A program made the translations under genes and the position numbers. The notes under the pieces are model-generated. The model was not told the DNA's origin. It saw nothing but the letters and a program-made list of their open reading frames with translations, and did no database searches. From an uncultured Alphaproteobacteria bacterium (GTDB lineage Bacteria; Pseudomonadota; Alphaproteobacteria; HIMB59; GCA-002718135), in NCBI GenBank assembly GCA_902515745.1, contig CABXWB010000008.1:1-64000 (forward strand): 64,000 nt of DNA. Reading direction: 5' to 3'. Position 1 is the stretch's first letter; every line of letters begins with the position of its first letter. Positions 1-8,892 of this stretch are shown here, in pieces.

Positions 1-1185
1 AAATGTTTTAGTATTTTTTGTTAACTCATAAAGTCTTTGAACAGCGTATTGAGGCTTAATCTGTTTACCTGCATTATTATAGTTTAAACAATCAATTTCT
101 TTCCATTTATTAATTTTATCCCACCACAATTTCAATGAATCAGTATCTATTTTATATTTTTTTTCTTTCCAGATCGAAATCATTTTTTCGACAACTTGTT
201 TAACATCACCTATTATTGGAACATCAACATTTATAGTTTTGTTAATATTACTTTCATCAATATCAATATGAATTTTCTTTGAATTAGGTGAGAACGCATC
301 AAGTCTTCCAGTAACTCGATCATCGAATCTTGCTCCAATATTAATCATGACATCACATTCATGCATTGCCATATTAGCTTCATACATTCCGTGCATTCCA
401 AGCATGCCAAGTGAGTTTTTATCTGATGAACCTACTACACCTAGACCCATTAATGTCATTGTAACTGGTGAACCAACAATATTTATAAACTCTCTAACTA
501 ATTTTGAAGCTTTTGGACCAGAGTTAATACATCCACCACCAATATAAAAAATTGGTTTTTTAGCATTTGCAATTAAGCCCACTGCTTCTTCAATTTTATT
601 TTTTTCAAAATCAGGACTTGGCTCAAATAATCTATGAGAAGGAATGATAATTTTATTTTTTTCTTCATAAGTCCCAGAAGCAAATTGAACATCTTTAGGT
701 ATATCAATTAATACAGGTCCTGGTCTTCCATTTTGTGCAATTGTAAAAGCTTCATGAAAAACAGATGATAATTTATTTACATCCTTCACTAAATAGTTAT
801 GTTTTGTACATGGTCTTGTAATTCCAGTAGTATCACATTCTTGAAATGCATCGCTTCCAATTAAATGAGTTGGTACTTGTCCTGTAATGCAAACAACTGG
901 GACACTGTCCATCATTGCATCAGTTAAACCAGTTACAACATTTGTTGCGCCAGGTCCTGATGTTACAAGAACTACTCCGGTTTTACCAGTAGACCTAGCA
1001 TAACCTTCAGCTGCATGTATAGCACCACCTTCTTGTCTTACTAAAACGTGCTTAATTGAATTCTGTTTAAATAAAGTATCGTATATAGGTAATACTGCAC
1101 CACCAGGATACCCAAATACAACTTCTACGCCTTGTTCAGCTAAGCTTTTTAAGACAATTTCAGCGCCTGTTATTTCATTATTCAT
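1..1185 (-). CDS. ilvB: Acetolactate synthase large subunit (partial)
   Basis: Thiamine-diphosphate enzyme that condenses two pyruvates, or pyruvate and 2-oxobutyrate, in the first common step of branched-chain amino acid synthesis. Translation from the ATG at 1185 gives MNNEITGAEIVLKSLAEQG, then VFGYPGGAVLPIYD and VRQEGGAIHAAEGYARSTG. The TDP-activating glutamate is about E52. The N-terminal pyrimidine-binding domain and most of the central domain are present, 395 codons in all. The C-terminal PP-binding domain with the GDG motif lies beyond base 1, so this is a window-edge truncation and not a broken gene. The regulatory subunit gene would be expected further downstream, outside the window. 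The next upstream gene on this strand is miaA's downstream neighbour region, 47 bases away. Confidence 0.95.
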   Translation of the reverse strand, partial: MNNEITGAEIVLKSLAEQGVEVVFGYPGGAVLPIYDTLFKQNSIKHVLVRQEGGAIHAAEGYARSTGKTGVVLVTSGPGATNVVTGLTDAMMDSVPVVCITGQVPTHLIGSDAFQECDTTGITRPCTKHNYLVKDVNKLSSVFHEAFTIAQNGRPGPVLIDIPKDVQFASGTYEEKNKIIIPSHRLFEPSPDFEKNKIEEAVGLIANAKKPIFYIGGGCINSGPKASKLVREFINIVGSPVTMTLMGLGVVGSSDKNSLGMLGMHGMYEANMAMHECDVMINIGARFDDRVTGRLDAFSPNSKKIHIDIDESNINKTINVDVPIIGDVKQVVEKMISIWKEKKYKIDTDSLKLWWDKINKWKEIDCLNYNNAGKQIKPQYAVQRLYELTKNTKTF

Positions 1186-1232
1186 TGATTTTAGCTCATA
1201 GGCTGTGGATAAAATAAAATCAATAAATTAGT

Positions 1233-2156
1233 TCAATTTTGATCTAAATTAATGGATTTTATGTCAATTTCATCAGGAAATTGATCAAATTTTTTAAAAA
1301 AATTAAGATTTGAAGATCTCCACCAAGTGTGTTGTCTTTTTACATAGTTTCTTGTGACCTGCTGAATTTTTGAAATACATTCATCAATTGATAGTTCGTT
1401 ATTAAGATAAGATTGAATTTCAGGAACTCCGTGAGCTTTCATTATTGGCAAACTATTATCATAATTTAATTTAAGCAAGTTTTTGACTTCCTCTATCGCA
1501 CCATCTTCTATCATCAAATGTGTTCTATGATCTACTCTTCTATAGTTTTCTTTTCTATCTGGGAGAAATAATAATATTTTGTAATTTTTAAAGTTAATAA
1601 AATTTTTATTTTTATTTTTCTTCCAGTCACTAAATTTTTTCTTAGTAAAAAAATTTACTTCCCATATTCTTCTTATTCTTTGAATATCATTAGGTGCAAT
1701 ATTAATCATTGCATCACTATCAAGCTCTTTAACTAAATTAAAAAAATTTTCCTTACCATTTTTTAAAATCATTTTATCTGATTCTATTTTTACTTTTTCT
1801 GGAATAGATGGAATTGAAACTATTCCATTGATTAAAGATTCTATATAAAGACCTGTACCTCCAACTAAAATAGGGGTGATATTTTTATTATCCAAATAAT
1901 TAATTTTTTTTGATACTTCCTCACACCATTTTTGAACATTAAATCTAACATCACCTTTTACAAATCCATAAAGATGGTGATTTACTTTTTTTTTATCTTC
2001 TAAAGTAGGTCTTGCAGTTAATATACTTAACTCACGATAAATCTGCATACTATCAGCATTTATAATCTCGCCATTTAATTTCTCAGCTAGATTTAGAGCA
2101 AATTTTGATTTACCTGATGCAGTGGGACCTAATACAAAATAGATTTGAGTTTTCAA
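1233..2156 (-). CDS. miaA: tRNA dimethylallyltransferase
   Basis: Transfers a dimethylallyl group to A37 of tRNAs that read codons starting with U. The 307 residues are a normal family length. The P-loop GPTASGKS lies at about 10-17, followed by INADSMQIY (about 33-41), GGTGLYIESLINGI (about 98-111) and the QRIRRIWEV segment typical of MiaA. The C-terminal part, with TRNYVKRQHTWWR, contacts tRNA. The start ATG overlaps the stop of the upstream protease gene by four bases (ATGA), so the two are probably translationally coupled. Nothing is missing from the catalytic core. Confidence 0.97.
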   Translation of the reverse strand: MKTQIYFVLGPTASGKSKFALNLAEKLNGEIINADSMQIYRELSILTARPTLEDKKKVNHHLYGFVKGDVRFNVQKWCEEVSKKINYLDNKNITPILVGGTGLYIESLINGIVSIPSIPEKVKIESDKMILKNGKENFFNLVKELDSDAMINIAPNDIQRIRRIWEVNFFTKKKFSDWKKNKNKNFINFKNYKILLFLPDRKENYRRVDHRTHLMIEDGAIEEVKNLLKLNYDNSLPIMKAHGVPEIQSYLNNELSIDECISKIQQVTRNYVKRQHTWWRSSNLNFFKKFDQFPDEIDIKSINLDQN

Positions 2157-3514
2157 TTATTCTTAAATTTAATTGTTACCCAATTTTGCTCATCATCTCT
2201 AATTATTTTTAGTAATAATGAGGATCTACCTGTTTTTTTTAAAGAATTTACTAATTCTTCAAATGAATTCATATTGTTAATGATCTCTCTATTAACTTCT
2301 GTGATTATATCTCCACTTTGCAAACTACTATCAATATCGTCAATTGAAATTACTTTGACTCCACTTTCATGATCCTCGATTGTAATGCCTAAAGATTGTA
2401 TTTTTAAATTTCTTTCAATATTTGAAGTTGTTTTTCTTTCTGTCACTACTTCTCCAGGTAATTCTCCTAATATAACCTCAATAATAATCTTCTTATTTTT
2501 TCTCCAAACTTCTAAGATTGCAGTAGAGCCTACATCTGACTCTGCAACAACTCTTGGTAAATCAGGCATCTTTTTAATTTCAATATCGTTAAATTTTAAA
2601 ATTACGTCACCTGGTTCTAATCCAGCAGTTTTAGAAGGTCCATTCGGGTTTACGTTTGATATAAACGCCCCTTTTTGATCTGGTAAACCTAAACTTTCAG
2701 CAAAATCACTTGTTACAGGTTGAATTTGAACACCTAACCAACCCCTCTTTGTTTTTCCAAAGTCTTTTAATTGTTGGACTATTTTATTTGCACTGTTAGC
2801 GGGAATTGCAAAACCTAAGCCAATACTTCCACCTGTTTGTGAAACAATAGCAGTATTGATACCTATTACTTCACCGTCTAAATTAAATAATGGTCCACCA
2901 GAATTCCCTCTATTAATCGAGGCATCAGTTTGTAAAAATTTTACGTAAGGTCCACTACCTAAATCTCTTGAAATCGCAGAAATGATACCAGCAGTTACTG
3001 TACCTCCTAACCCAAGAGGATTACCAATTGCAATGGACCAGTCTCCAACTCTCATTATATCTGAGTCTCCCCAGCCAACGTAAGTAAGTTTTACATTTTG
3101 AGGATCAATTTTTAAGACAGCAATATCTGCTTTAGGATCTCTTCCAAGCAACTCTGCAGTAAATTCCGTTTCATCATTTAAGATAACAGTTATTTCATCT
3201 GCTCCTTCAATTACATGATTATTTGTAACTACTATGCCATCTTCACTTATAATAAAACCTGAACCAAGTCCTGTCATAGGTCTTTGAGATCTTCTTTGAT
3301 CTCTATCAAAATATTCCTTGAAAAAATCATCAAAAGGAGATCCCTCTGGAAATTGAGGTATTTGATTTTGACCATTATTTTCAACAATAGTTGTTGAAGC
3401 AATGCTAACTACTGCAGGAGATAATTGCTCAACTAAATCTGCAAAACTTTCAGGAACAGATAATGCGGGTTTGGTAAATAAAAGGCCAATTATAAATAGA
3501 AACTTTAATTTCAT
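2153..3514 (-). CDS. Periplasmic serine protease, HtrA/DegP-DegQ family
   Basis: Envelope quality-control protease and chaperone. Residues 1-19 form a signal peptide (MKLKFLFIIGLLFTKPALS). The trypsin-like domain contains the catalytic triad H100 (TNNHVIEGA), D130 (DPKADIAVL) and S205 (GNSGGPL). Two PDZ domains follow, at about 250-340 and 370-450. The 453-residue length fits the DegP/DegQ group. It lies in the classic order hflK-hflC-DUF2065-htrA. The gap to the DUF2065 gene is one base and it overlaps miaA, so all five genes probably share a transcript from a promoter before hflK. Whether it equates to DegP, DegQ or MucD cannot be settled from sequence alone. Confidence 0.95.
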   Translation of the reverse strand: MKLKFLFIIGLLFTKPALSVPESFADLVEQLSPAVVSIASTTIVENNGQNQIPQFPEGSPFDDFFKEYFDRDQRRSQRPMTGLGSGFIISEDGIVVTNNHVIEGADEITVILNDETEFTAELLGRDPKADIAVLKIDPQNVKLTYVGWGDSDIMRVGDWSIAIGNPLGLGGTVTAGIISAISRDLGSGPYVKFLQTDASINRGNSGGPLFNLDGEVIGINTAIVSQTGGSIGLGFAIPANSANKIVQQLKDFGKTKRGWLGVQIQPVTSDFAESLGLPDQKGAFISNVNPNGPSKTAGLEPGDVILKFNDIEIKKMPDLPRVVAESDVGSTAILEVWRKNKKIIIEVILGELPGEVVTERKTTSNIERNLKIQSLGITIEDHESGVKVISIDDIDSSLQSGDIITEVNREIINNMNSFEELVNSLKKTGRSSLLLKIIRDDEQNWVTIKFKNN

Positions 3515-3515
3515 T

Positions 3516-3716
3516 TTAATTATCGTAATATTTGATAGTGAAATAAATAAGGCATAATCCGATTAAAGCAGAAAAGGCACTAATATTTTTAATTGTTTGA
3601 GGATTAATTTTACTTAGAATTTTAAATAATTTATTTAAATTATTAGCAAGAAAGAAATACAAGACTCCCTCAACGATCATCACAAGACCGATGCTTGTTA
3701 GTAAAACTTCAAGCAT
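3516..3716 (-). CDS. Small inner-membrane protein, DUF2065 family
   Basis: This 66-residue protein has two predicted membrane helices (about 3-24 and 45-62) joined by a short basic loop (NNLNKLFKILSKINPQTIKN). Sequence style and location, between hflC and an HtrA protease, match the DUF2065 family, which commonly sits in this position in proteobacteria. Function is unknown. The context suggests a role with the HflKC/FtsH membrane quality-control complex. Its start codon shares a base with the hflC stop, so it is translated as part of that operon. Confidence 0.85.
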   Translation of the reverse strand: MLEVLLTSIGLVMIVEGVLYFFLANNLNKLFKILSKINPQTIKNISAFSALIGLCLIYFTIKYYDN

Positions 3717-4591
3717 TAATTCTGAAGATCTATTTCACCAAAAAACTTTTCACAAACTTCTCCAGGCGCAATAACCATAGACATTTCAGTATCACCAAAA
3801 GTATCTTTACAAGCTTGCATTGTTCTTAAAAAATCAAAAAATTCCTCATCAAGACTATATGCATCTCCAAGGATTTTATTCTTTCCGGCATCTCCTTCAC
3901 CTCTAAGTATAGAAGAGGTTCTTTCAGCTTCTGCTATAATTACGGTTTGTTGTCTATCTGCTGATGCTACAATTTCCTTAGATAGCTCTTCACCTTCAGC
4001 TCTTAATAAATTAGCTTCTTTTTCACGTTCTGATCTCATTCTTTGATAAACATTATTAGAAACCTGTTCGGTTAAATCTGTCCTGCCAATTCTGATATCT
4101 AAAATTTTGACACCAAAAGATTCTTCATTAACTTTAATTTGTTTTTCAATTTCATTCATAATATTATTACGTTCATCACTCAGAAGTGATGTTAAAGAGT
4201 ATTGTGCAATTACACCTCTAACAGCTGCATTTATAATTCTGCCAAATCTATCTGAAAATGTACTTTCGTTTCTAACAGTTTGATAGAATTTTAAAGGATC
4301 AACGATGTTATATCTAGCAAATGAATCAACGATAATTCTTTTTTGGTCTGACAGAATCATCTCCTCAGGTTGAGGATCTAAGTTTAATAGTCTTGAGTCT
4401 AAAAATACTGCATCTTGAATAAATGGAATTTTAAATTGAAGGCCAGGTTTTGTTACAACTTTTCTTGGATCACCAAATTGAAGTACTAAAGCTTGCTTGG
4501 TTTCATTTACAATAAAAAAAGCTCCCGTGAAGGTAAGGAAAAGTATAAACAAAACCAAAACTATAAGTAAATTTCTTGCACTAAATCTCAT
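3716..4591 (-). CDS. hflC: HflC, SPFH/band-7 modulator of FtsH
   Basis: Partner of HflK in the periplasm-facing membrane complex that surrounds and modulates the FtsH protease. An N-terminal membrane anchor (about residues 8-27, NLLIVLVLFILFLTFTGAFF) is followed by a band-7 domain (ETKQALVLQFGDPRKVV) and a long charged helix (QRMRSEREKEANLLRAEGEE). An open frame extends ten codons upstream to 4621, overlapping hflK. The ATG at 4591 is preferred because a GGGAAG ribosome-binding site lies about seven bases before it and the protein then starts directly before the anchor. HflK ends two bases upstream of this start. Confidence 0.95.
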   Translation of the reverse strand: MRFSARNLLIVLVLFILFLTFTGAFFIVNETKQALVLQFGDPRKVVTKPGLQFKIPFIQDAVFLDSRLLNLDPQPEEMILSDQKRIIVDSFARYNIVDPLKFYQTVRNESTFSDRFGRIINAAVRGVIAQYSLTSLLSDERNNIMNEIEKQIKVNEESFGVKILDIRIGRTDLTEQVSNNVYQRMRSEREKEANLLRAEGEELSKEIVASADRQQTVIIAEAERTSSILRGEGDAGKNKILGDAYSLDEEFFDFLRTMQACKDTFGDTEMSMVIAPGEVCEKFFGEIDLQN

Positions 4592-4592
4592 T

Positions 4593-5699
4593 TTAATTAC
4601 TTCCCGATTTTTTAAGTTCATTCAATGGGAGATAAGGAACTACGCCCTGCCCATTTCCAGTATCATCTAAGATGATTTTATTCTTACCCTCTAACACTTC
4701 TCTTAAAGTCTCTAAATAAATTCTTCTTTTCGTTACTTCTTTCGCATCTTTGTAACTGTTATAAACATCAATAAAGTTTTGTGCTACACCTTCAGCTTGT
4801 TTAACAACTTGTTCTTTATATGCTGTAGCAGCTTCAACGAGTTTTGCTGCTTCTCCACGAGCATTTGGAACTATTCTGTTTAAATAAGTATTTGCTTCAT
4901 TTACTAATCTTTCTTTATCTTGTCTTGCTCTTTGTACTTCATCAAAGGCATCAATAACTTGATCTGGTGGGTCAACACTTTGAAGTTGAACTGATTGAAT
5001 TAGTACTCCACTCTCATAGGAATCTAAAACTATTTGTAATTCATTTCTTACAACTTGCTCAACCTCTTGACGACCTTCTGTAAGTAAGAATTGAAGATCT
5101 CTTTGACCAACAACCTCACGCACAACACTTTCGGACATGTCTTTTACTGTAAGTTCTGGGTTTCTAAGCTTAAATAAAAAATTTCCAGCATCTTTGATTT
5201 TAAATAGAACTGTAAATGCTACGTCTGCAATGTTTTGATCGCCTGTAAGCATTAAACTTTCTTCGATTACTTTTCTTTCAGCATTTGAATTTGAGGCAAA
5301 ACCAAGATCACTTGCACTTCTAAACCCAACATTTATTTTTCTAATCACCTCAACCTTTGGTGTAACAGTTTGACCGATAGGGGTTGGAAAAAAGTAATGC
5401 AATCCGGGTTCTGTTGTTTGACCATTCCATCTTCCAAATAAAAGTTCTACACCTTGTTCATCAGGCTCTACTCTGTAAAAACCAGTAGCTAACCATAGAA
5501 GAATAGCAACAATTATGAAGATTGAGAGATTACGTCTTCCACCGAATTTGAAATTGCCAAACCTATCTTTTGCTTTTTTGATCGAATCTTCAAAATCTCT
5601 TCTATTTGGCCCACCTCCAGACCCTCCTGAGCCCCAAGGGCTGTTATTTCCGCCTGATCCCCAAGGATTATTGTCGTTGTTATTTTTATTCCAGTTCAT
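4593..5699 (-). CDS. hflK: HflK, SPFH/band-7 modulator of FtsH
   Basis: Forms the HflKC complex with HflC. The 368 residues start with a low-complexity, glycine- and asparagine-rich cytoplasmic tail (NPWGSGGNNSPWGSGGSGGG), typical of HflK. One membrane helix at about 58-75 (NLSIFIIVAILLWLATGFY) and the band-7 domain (VEPDEQGVELLFGRW onward) follow. The C-terminal coiled region carries AYKEQVVKQAEGVAQNF. This is the first gene of the minus-strand operon running through htrA and miaA. It is divergent from mrp, with 86 bases between the two start codons. Confidence 0.96.
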   Translation of the reverse strand: MNWNKNNNDNNPWGSGGNNSPWGSGGSGGGPNRRDFEDSIKKAKDRFGNFKFGGRRNLSIFIIVAILLWLATGFYRVEPDEQGVELLFGRWNGQTTEPGLHYFFPTPIGQTVTPKVEVIRKINVGFRSASDLGFASNSNAERKVIEESLMLTGDQNIADVAFTVLFKIKDAGNFLFKLRNPELTVKDMSESVVREVVGQRDLQFLLTEGRQEVEQVVRNELQIVLDSYESGVLIQSVQLQSVDPPDQVIDAFDEVQRARQDKERLVNEANTYLNRIVPNARGEAAKLVEAATAYKEQVVKQAEGVAQNFIDVYNSYKDAKEVTKRRIYLETLREVLEGKNKIILDDTGNGQGVVPYLPLNELKKSGSN

Positions 5700-5785
5700 A
5701 TACTATTGATAAAATTGGCTCTATCTACTAACACTAATTATATTAATTAATAACTAATATTTGAGTAAATCTGGAAAAATCAAGT

Positions 5786-6829
5786 ATGTCTGATGAAATT
5801 TTATCTTTAATTTACACTTTTTCTAAGAAATTTAGTGATCCTGAAACAAATCTTAGTTTTGATCCTAAAAATCAAAATATTTCAGCAGTTGTAAAAAAAG
5901 GCAATGTAAACATTTCTTTACTTGTGAAAGGTCAAAAAGAGGATCTATACCTGAATATTGCAAGATTGCTTAAAAATAATGTTGAGCAAATTTCTGGAAT
6001 ACTTTCTGTGAATGTAATTATAAACTCAGATGTAGAAAGTACTAAAACAAATAATAATGATAATAAAAGATTTAAAATTAATGCAAAAAATATTGTAGCA
6101 ATTGCAAGTGGTAAGGGTGGAGTTGGAAAATCAACATTTTCAGTAAATCTTGCCACAGCATTAAGCTCACTAGATCTCAAAGTTGGATTACTTGATGCAG
6201 ATATTTATGGTCCTAGCGTTCCTAGAATGATGGGTATTTCTCAAAAACCAATAATGAATGAAAACAAAAAACTTATACCCTTAGAAAATTATGGAATAAA
6301 ATTAATGTCTATAGGTTTTATTCTAGACTCAGAAGCTCCAACAATTTGGAGAGGGCCTATGGTAATGAAAGCTTTAGAGCAAATGTTTAATGGTGTTGAG
6401 TGGAGTGAATTAGATTATCTTATTATTGATCTACCTCCTGGGACTGGAGATGCTCAACTTACTTTAGCTCAAAGTTCAAAACTTTCTGGATCAATTATAA
6501 TTTCTACTCCTCAAGATGTAGCTCTTACTGATGCAAGAAAAGGAATAAATATGTTTAAAAAAGTTAATGTTGATATTCTTGGTATTGTTGAAAATATGAG
6601 CTACTTCATATGTCATAACTGTAATCAAAAACATCATATATTTTCTAAAGATGGTGTTAAAAAAGCAGCTAAAGAATTTAAAATACCTTTTTTAGGAGAA
6701 ATTCCTATTGATACAAATTTACGAATTCAATCAGACAATGGAATACCTGCTTTAATAGATAATCCAGATGGTGAAATTTCAAAAAAATTTATATCAATTG
6801 CTAAGGACTTAAAAAAATCTCTGGATTAA
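5786..6829 (+). CDS. mrp: Mrp/ApbC-type iron-sulfur carrier ATPase
   Basis: P-loop ATPase that carries and delivers Fe-S clusters. The N-terminal 90 residues form an MIP18/DUF59-like domain. The deviant Walker A GKGGVGKST (about 110-118) opens the MinD/Mrp domain, with LLDADIYGPSVPRMMG and LIIDLPPGTGDAQLTL following. The C-terminal CxxC (YFICHNCNQ, near residue 275) is the cluster-binding pair of the family. The 347-residue length is normal. It is transcribed away from hflK. Its stop codon overlaps the end of the convergent thyA by four bases. Confidence 0.96.
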   Translation: MSDEILSLIYTFSKKFSDPETNLSFDPKNQNISAVVKKGNVNISLLVKGQKEDLYLNIARLLKNNVEQISGILSVNVIINSDVESTKTNNNDNKRFKINAKNIVAIASGKGGVGKSTFSVNLATALSSLDLKVGLLDADIYGPSVPRMMGISQKPIMNENKKLIPLENYGIKLMSIGFILDSEAPTIWRGPMVMKALEQMFNGVEWSELDYLIIDLPPGTGDAQLTLAQSSKLSGSIIISTPQDVALTDARKGINMFKKVNVDILGIVENMSYFICHNCNQKHHIFSKDGVKKAAKEFKIPFLGEIPIDTNLRIQSDNGIPALIDNPDGEISKKFISIAKDLKKSLD

Positions 6830-7656
6830 ACATTCATCATAGCATCAATTTTTTCATGATGTTGATAGTTTACTAATTTAAAATCATCTACATTATATTT
6901 AAAAAAATCTTTTGTTTCGAATTGAAGGTCAGGTAATTTTTTAGGTACTCTTTTTAGTTGAATTTTTACCTGTTCGAAATGTTCTTTGTAAATGTGAAAA
7001 TCCCCTAAAGAATGGACAAAAGTTCCAACTTCTAATTTACACTCTCTAGCCAACATATGAGTTAGAAGACTATAACTAGCTATGTTAAAAGGAACTCCTA
7101 AAAACATATCACATGACCTTTGATATAACTGGCAACTTAATTTGTTATTAGAAATAAAAAATTGTGAAAATGCATGACATGGTGGCAATGACATATTTTT
7201 AATTTCTGGAGGATTCCAAGCTGAAATTATATGACGCCTTCCATTTGGATCTTCTTTGAGTCCTTTAATTAGATTTAAGACTTGATCTTCTCCATTAAAA
7301 TTTCTCCATTGAACTCCATAAATTTTACCAACATCACCTTTAAATCTAGCTTTAGACTTCCAATAATCTGCTTCAGCATTTTGGGTCCAAATTGTTTTTT
7401 TGTCTTTTAAATTTTCTCTTTTGTCGTAATATAAAATTTCCGCTAATCGTCTCTCATCATCAGAGCCTTCAATAAACCATAATAATTCTGAAATTACAGA
7501 TTTCCATGCTAATTTTTTTGTTGTTATTGCAGGGAAACCTTTTGATAAATCATAATGCATTTGATAACCAAATGATTTTCTGACACTACCTGCTCTACTT
7601 TCAACATCTGCGCCATTATCATAACAATATTTTAAAGCATCTAAATACTGTTTCAT
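6826..7656 (-). CDS. thyA: Thymidylate synthase
   Basis: Methylates dUMP to dTMP using methylene-tetrahydrofolate, producing dihydrofolate. The catalytic cysteine is in LPPCHAFSQFF. The arginine and folate-site regions (RSCDMFLGVPFNIASYSLL, and HSLGDFHIY near residue 210) are intact. The 276-residue length is that of the classic enzyme. The ATG at 7656 is chosen because it makes a four-base ATGA overlap with the folA stop. An upstream TTG at 7665 would add three residues. Coupling to folA is functional: DHFR recycles the dihydrofolate this enzyme makes. Confidence 0.97.
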   Translation of the reverse strand: MKQYLDALKYCYDNGADVESRAGSVRKSFGYQMHYDLSKGFPAITTKKLAWKSVISELLWFIEGSDDERRLAEILYYDKRENLKDKKTIWTQNAEADYWKSKARFKGDVGKIYGVQWRNFNGEDQVLNLIKGLKEDPNGRRHIISAWNPPEIKNMSLPPCHAFSQFFISNNKLSCQLYQRSCDMFLGVPFNIASYSLLTHMLARECKLEVGTFVHSLGDFHIYKEHFEQVKIQLKRVPKKLPDLQFETKDFFKYNVDDFKLVNYQHHEKIDAMMNV

Positions 7657-8141
7657 TTTTCCCAAATCTCAAAATGGCAAGAAGAATCACCATCAATTTT
7701 TTTTATCTTTTTCATACTATTTTCTATTAAAGATATATCTATAAATTTTTCGCATTTATAATTACCGTAGATTCTAGTAAGATAAAATTGTTGTATTAAA
7801 TTGAAAGTTAAATTAATTATTTTTGAACCACCAATTATGAAAATATCCTTATCTATATATTCTGATTGAATATTTTTAATTTGATTATTTACGTTTTCGC
7901 TGAAGTAATAATCTGCTCCTTCTAATAATTCTTTATCTTTGGTTGTAATTAGAACATTTATTCTAGATTTTAGAGGTGTAGGCATAAAAGGATCTTCCCA
8001 GGTCTTCCTTCCCATTACTACGATATTATTTATAGTATTTTCTTTAAACCATTTTAGGTCAATTAAATTTTTAGGCCAAGGCATACTTTCCCCCTTACTT
8101 ATGCCCCCTTTTTCATCTACTGCCATTATTGCTTTAATCAT
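7653..8141 (-). CDS. folA: Dihydrofolate reductase
   Basis: Reduces dihydrofolate to tetrahydrofolate with NADPH. The 162 residues include the N-terminal strand and Met20-loop region (AIMAVDEKGGISKGESMPWPKN), the NADPH motif VVMGRKTWED (about 41-50) and the IFIIGGSKI segment (about 98-106). The protein is somewhat divergent but has the expected length. It heads a two-gene folA-thyA unit. The start is the ATG at 8141, just downstream of a T-rich leader. Confidence 0.93.
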   Translation of the reverse strand: MIKAIMAVDEKGGISKGESMPWPKNLIDLKWFKENTINNIVVMGRKTWEDPFMPTPLKSRINVLITTKDKELLEGADYYFSENVNNQIKNIQSEYIDKDIFIIGGSKIINLTFNLIQQFYLTRIYGNYKCEKFIDISLIENSMKKIKKIDGDSSCHFEIWEK

Positions 8142-8207
8142 ATTTTATTTATTTTATGTCTTAATTAGTAACAATTTTTTTTTTTAATTGCTAGGTTTCA
8201 AGACAAA

Positions 8208-8238
8208 ACTTTCAAGTATAATTACTTTCAGGTATAAT
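8208..8238 (+). promoter_or_regulatory. Tandem -10-like boxes upstream of ssrA
   Basis: Two near-identical 15-mers, ACTTTCAAGTATAAT (8208-8222) and ACTTTCAGGTATAAT (8224-8238), lie head to tail with a 16-base period. Each ends in a perfect TATAAT. They sit a few tens of bases before the tmRNA acceptor piece, so they probably provide two staggered start points for ssrA. No good -35 hexamer is visible for either. Confidence 0.5.
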
Positions 8239-8261
8239 AATAATGTTGTTTTGCAACTATG

Positions 8262-8491
8262 ATAATAAATGCTTTGTGCAATAAAGTTATTCGGACCCGG
8301 GGGCGGTACCCGGCGTCTCCACCAATATGGGGACGAAATAGGTTTGACGGTAATTCAAAGACAAAGACTTTATCCGGTATTGTACCACCGTTATCGGGCT
8401 ATTTTATAAACGCTAACGATAATAGATTAGCACTTGCTGCCTAGGTTCTAGGTGAGCGCGGTTAGGGGCACCGGGCAACAGAACGCCCCAT
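8262..8491 (+). ncRNA. ssrA: Transfer-messenger RNA, circularly permuted two-piece form
   Basis: Rescues stalled ribosomes and tags their products for proteolysis. The gene order is permuted. The acceptor piece comes first: the T-arm region at about 8295-8313, then CGTCTCC and ACCA ending at 8324. A four-base spacer (ATAT) follows, and then the coding piece beginning GGGGACGAAATAGG at 8329. The two ends form a seven-pair acceptor stem (GGGGACG with CGTCTCC) whose third pair is G-U, the alanine identity element. The tag frame at 8412-8444 reads ANDNRLALAA and stops at TAG inside the small hairpin CCTAG-GTT-CTAGG. ATAAAG (8281-8286) pairs with CTTTAT of the coding piece. Outer ends are approximate. 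Confidence 0.95.
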
Positions 8492-8511
8492 ATTAATGAG
8501 GTAAGAAAAAT

Positions 8512-8877
8512 ATGAAAAAATTTGAAGATTTGATGAGTGTAAAAAATGAAATTGAAAATATTTCTGCATCACAGGCAAAAGAAAAACTCAATGATCCTAA
8601 TGTACAATTTATTGATGTTAGAGATAAAGAAAGTTTTGATAAAGGAACAATAGGAAATGCAATTCATTTGGATAGAGCTTTTCTTGAATTTTATTTAGCA
8701 GAAGGTAGCCCCTTAGAAAATAAATTTTTTAAAGAAAACCCTAATAAAGAATACGTTGTATTTTGTGGTGTCGGTGGACAAGGAACATTATCAACCAAAA
8801 CTATGCAAGATATGGGTATTAAGAATGTTAAGAATATTAATGGTGGTATGGCTGAATGGGAAAAGTTGAAAAAATGA
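8512..8877 (+). CDS. Rhodanese-like domain protein
   Basis: A single rhodanese domain of 121 residues, a sulfur-transfer fold. VQFIDVRDKESFDKGTIGNAIH (about 31-52) is the typical first half. The active-site loop is VVFCGVGGQGTLS with the candidate catalytic cysteine C85, and NINGGMAEWEKLKK closes the domain. There is no signal peptide, so it is cytoplasmic. A GAGG sequence about ten bases before the ATG serves as ribosome-binding site. It follows ssrA directly on the same strand. The physiological sulfur donor or acceptor cannot be inferred from this context. Confidence 0.9.
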   Translation: MKKFEDLMSVKNEIENISASQAKEKLNDPNVQFIDVRDKESFDKGTIGNAIHLDRAFLEFYLAEGSPLENKFFKENPNKEYVVFCGVGGQGTLSTKTMQDMGIKNVKNINGGMAEWEKLKK

Positions 8878-8892
8878 TCTTAATAACAATAA

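Noticed and set aside
347..547. Plus-strand open frame of 66 codons near the window start
   Set aside because: It lies wholly inside the ilvB gene on the opposite strand, whose translation is a clear acetolactate synthase; the plus-strand frame has no recognisable features.
8259..8444. Open frame of 61 codons ending at the tag stop of ssrA
   Set aside because: It reads through the tmRNA acceptor and coding pieces. Only the last ten codons are translated, as the proteolysis tag.
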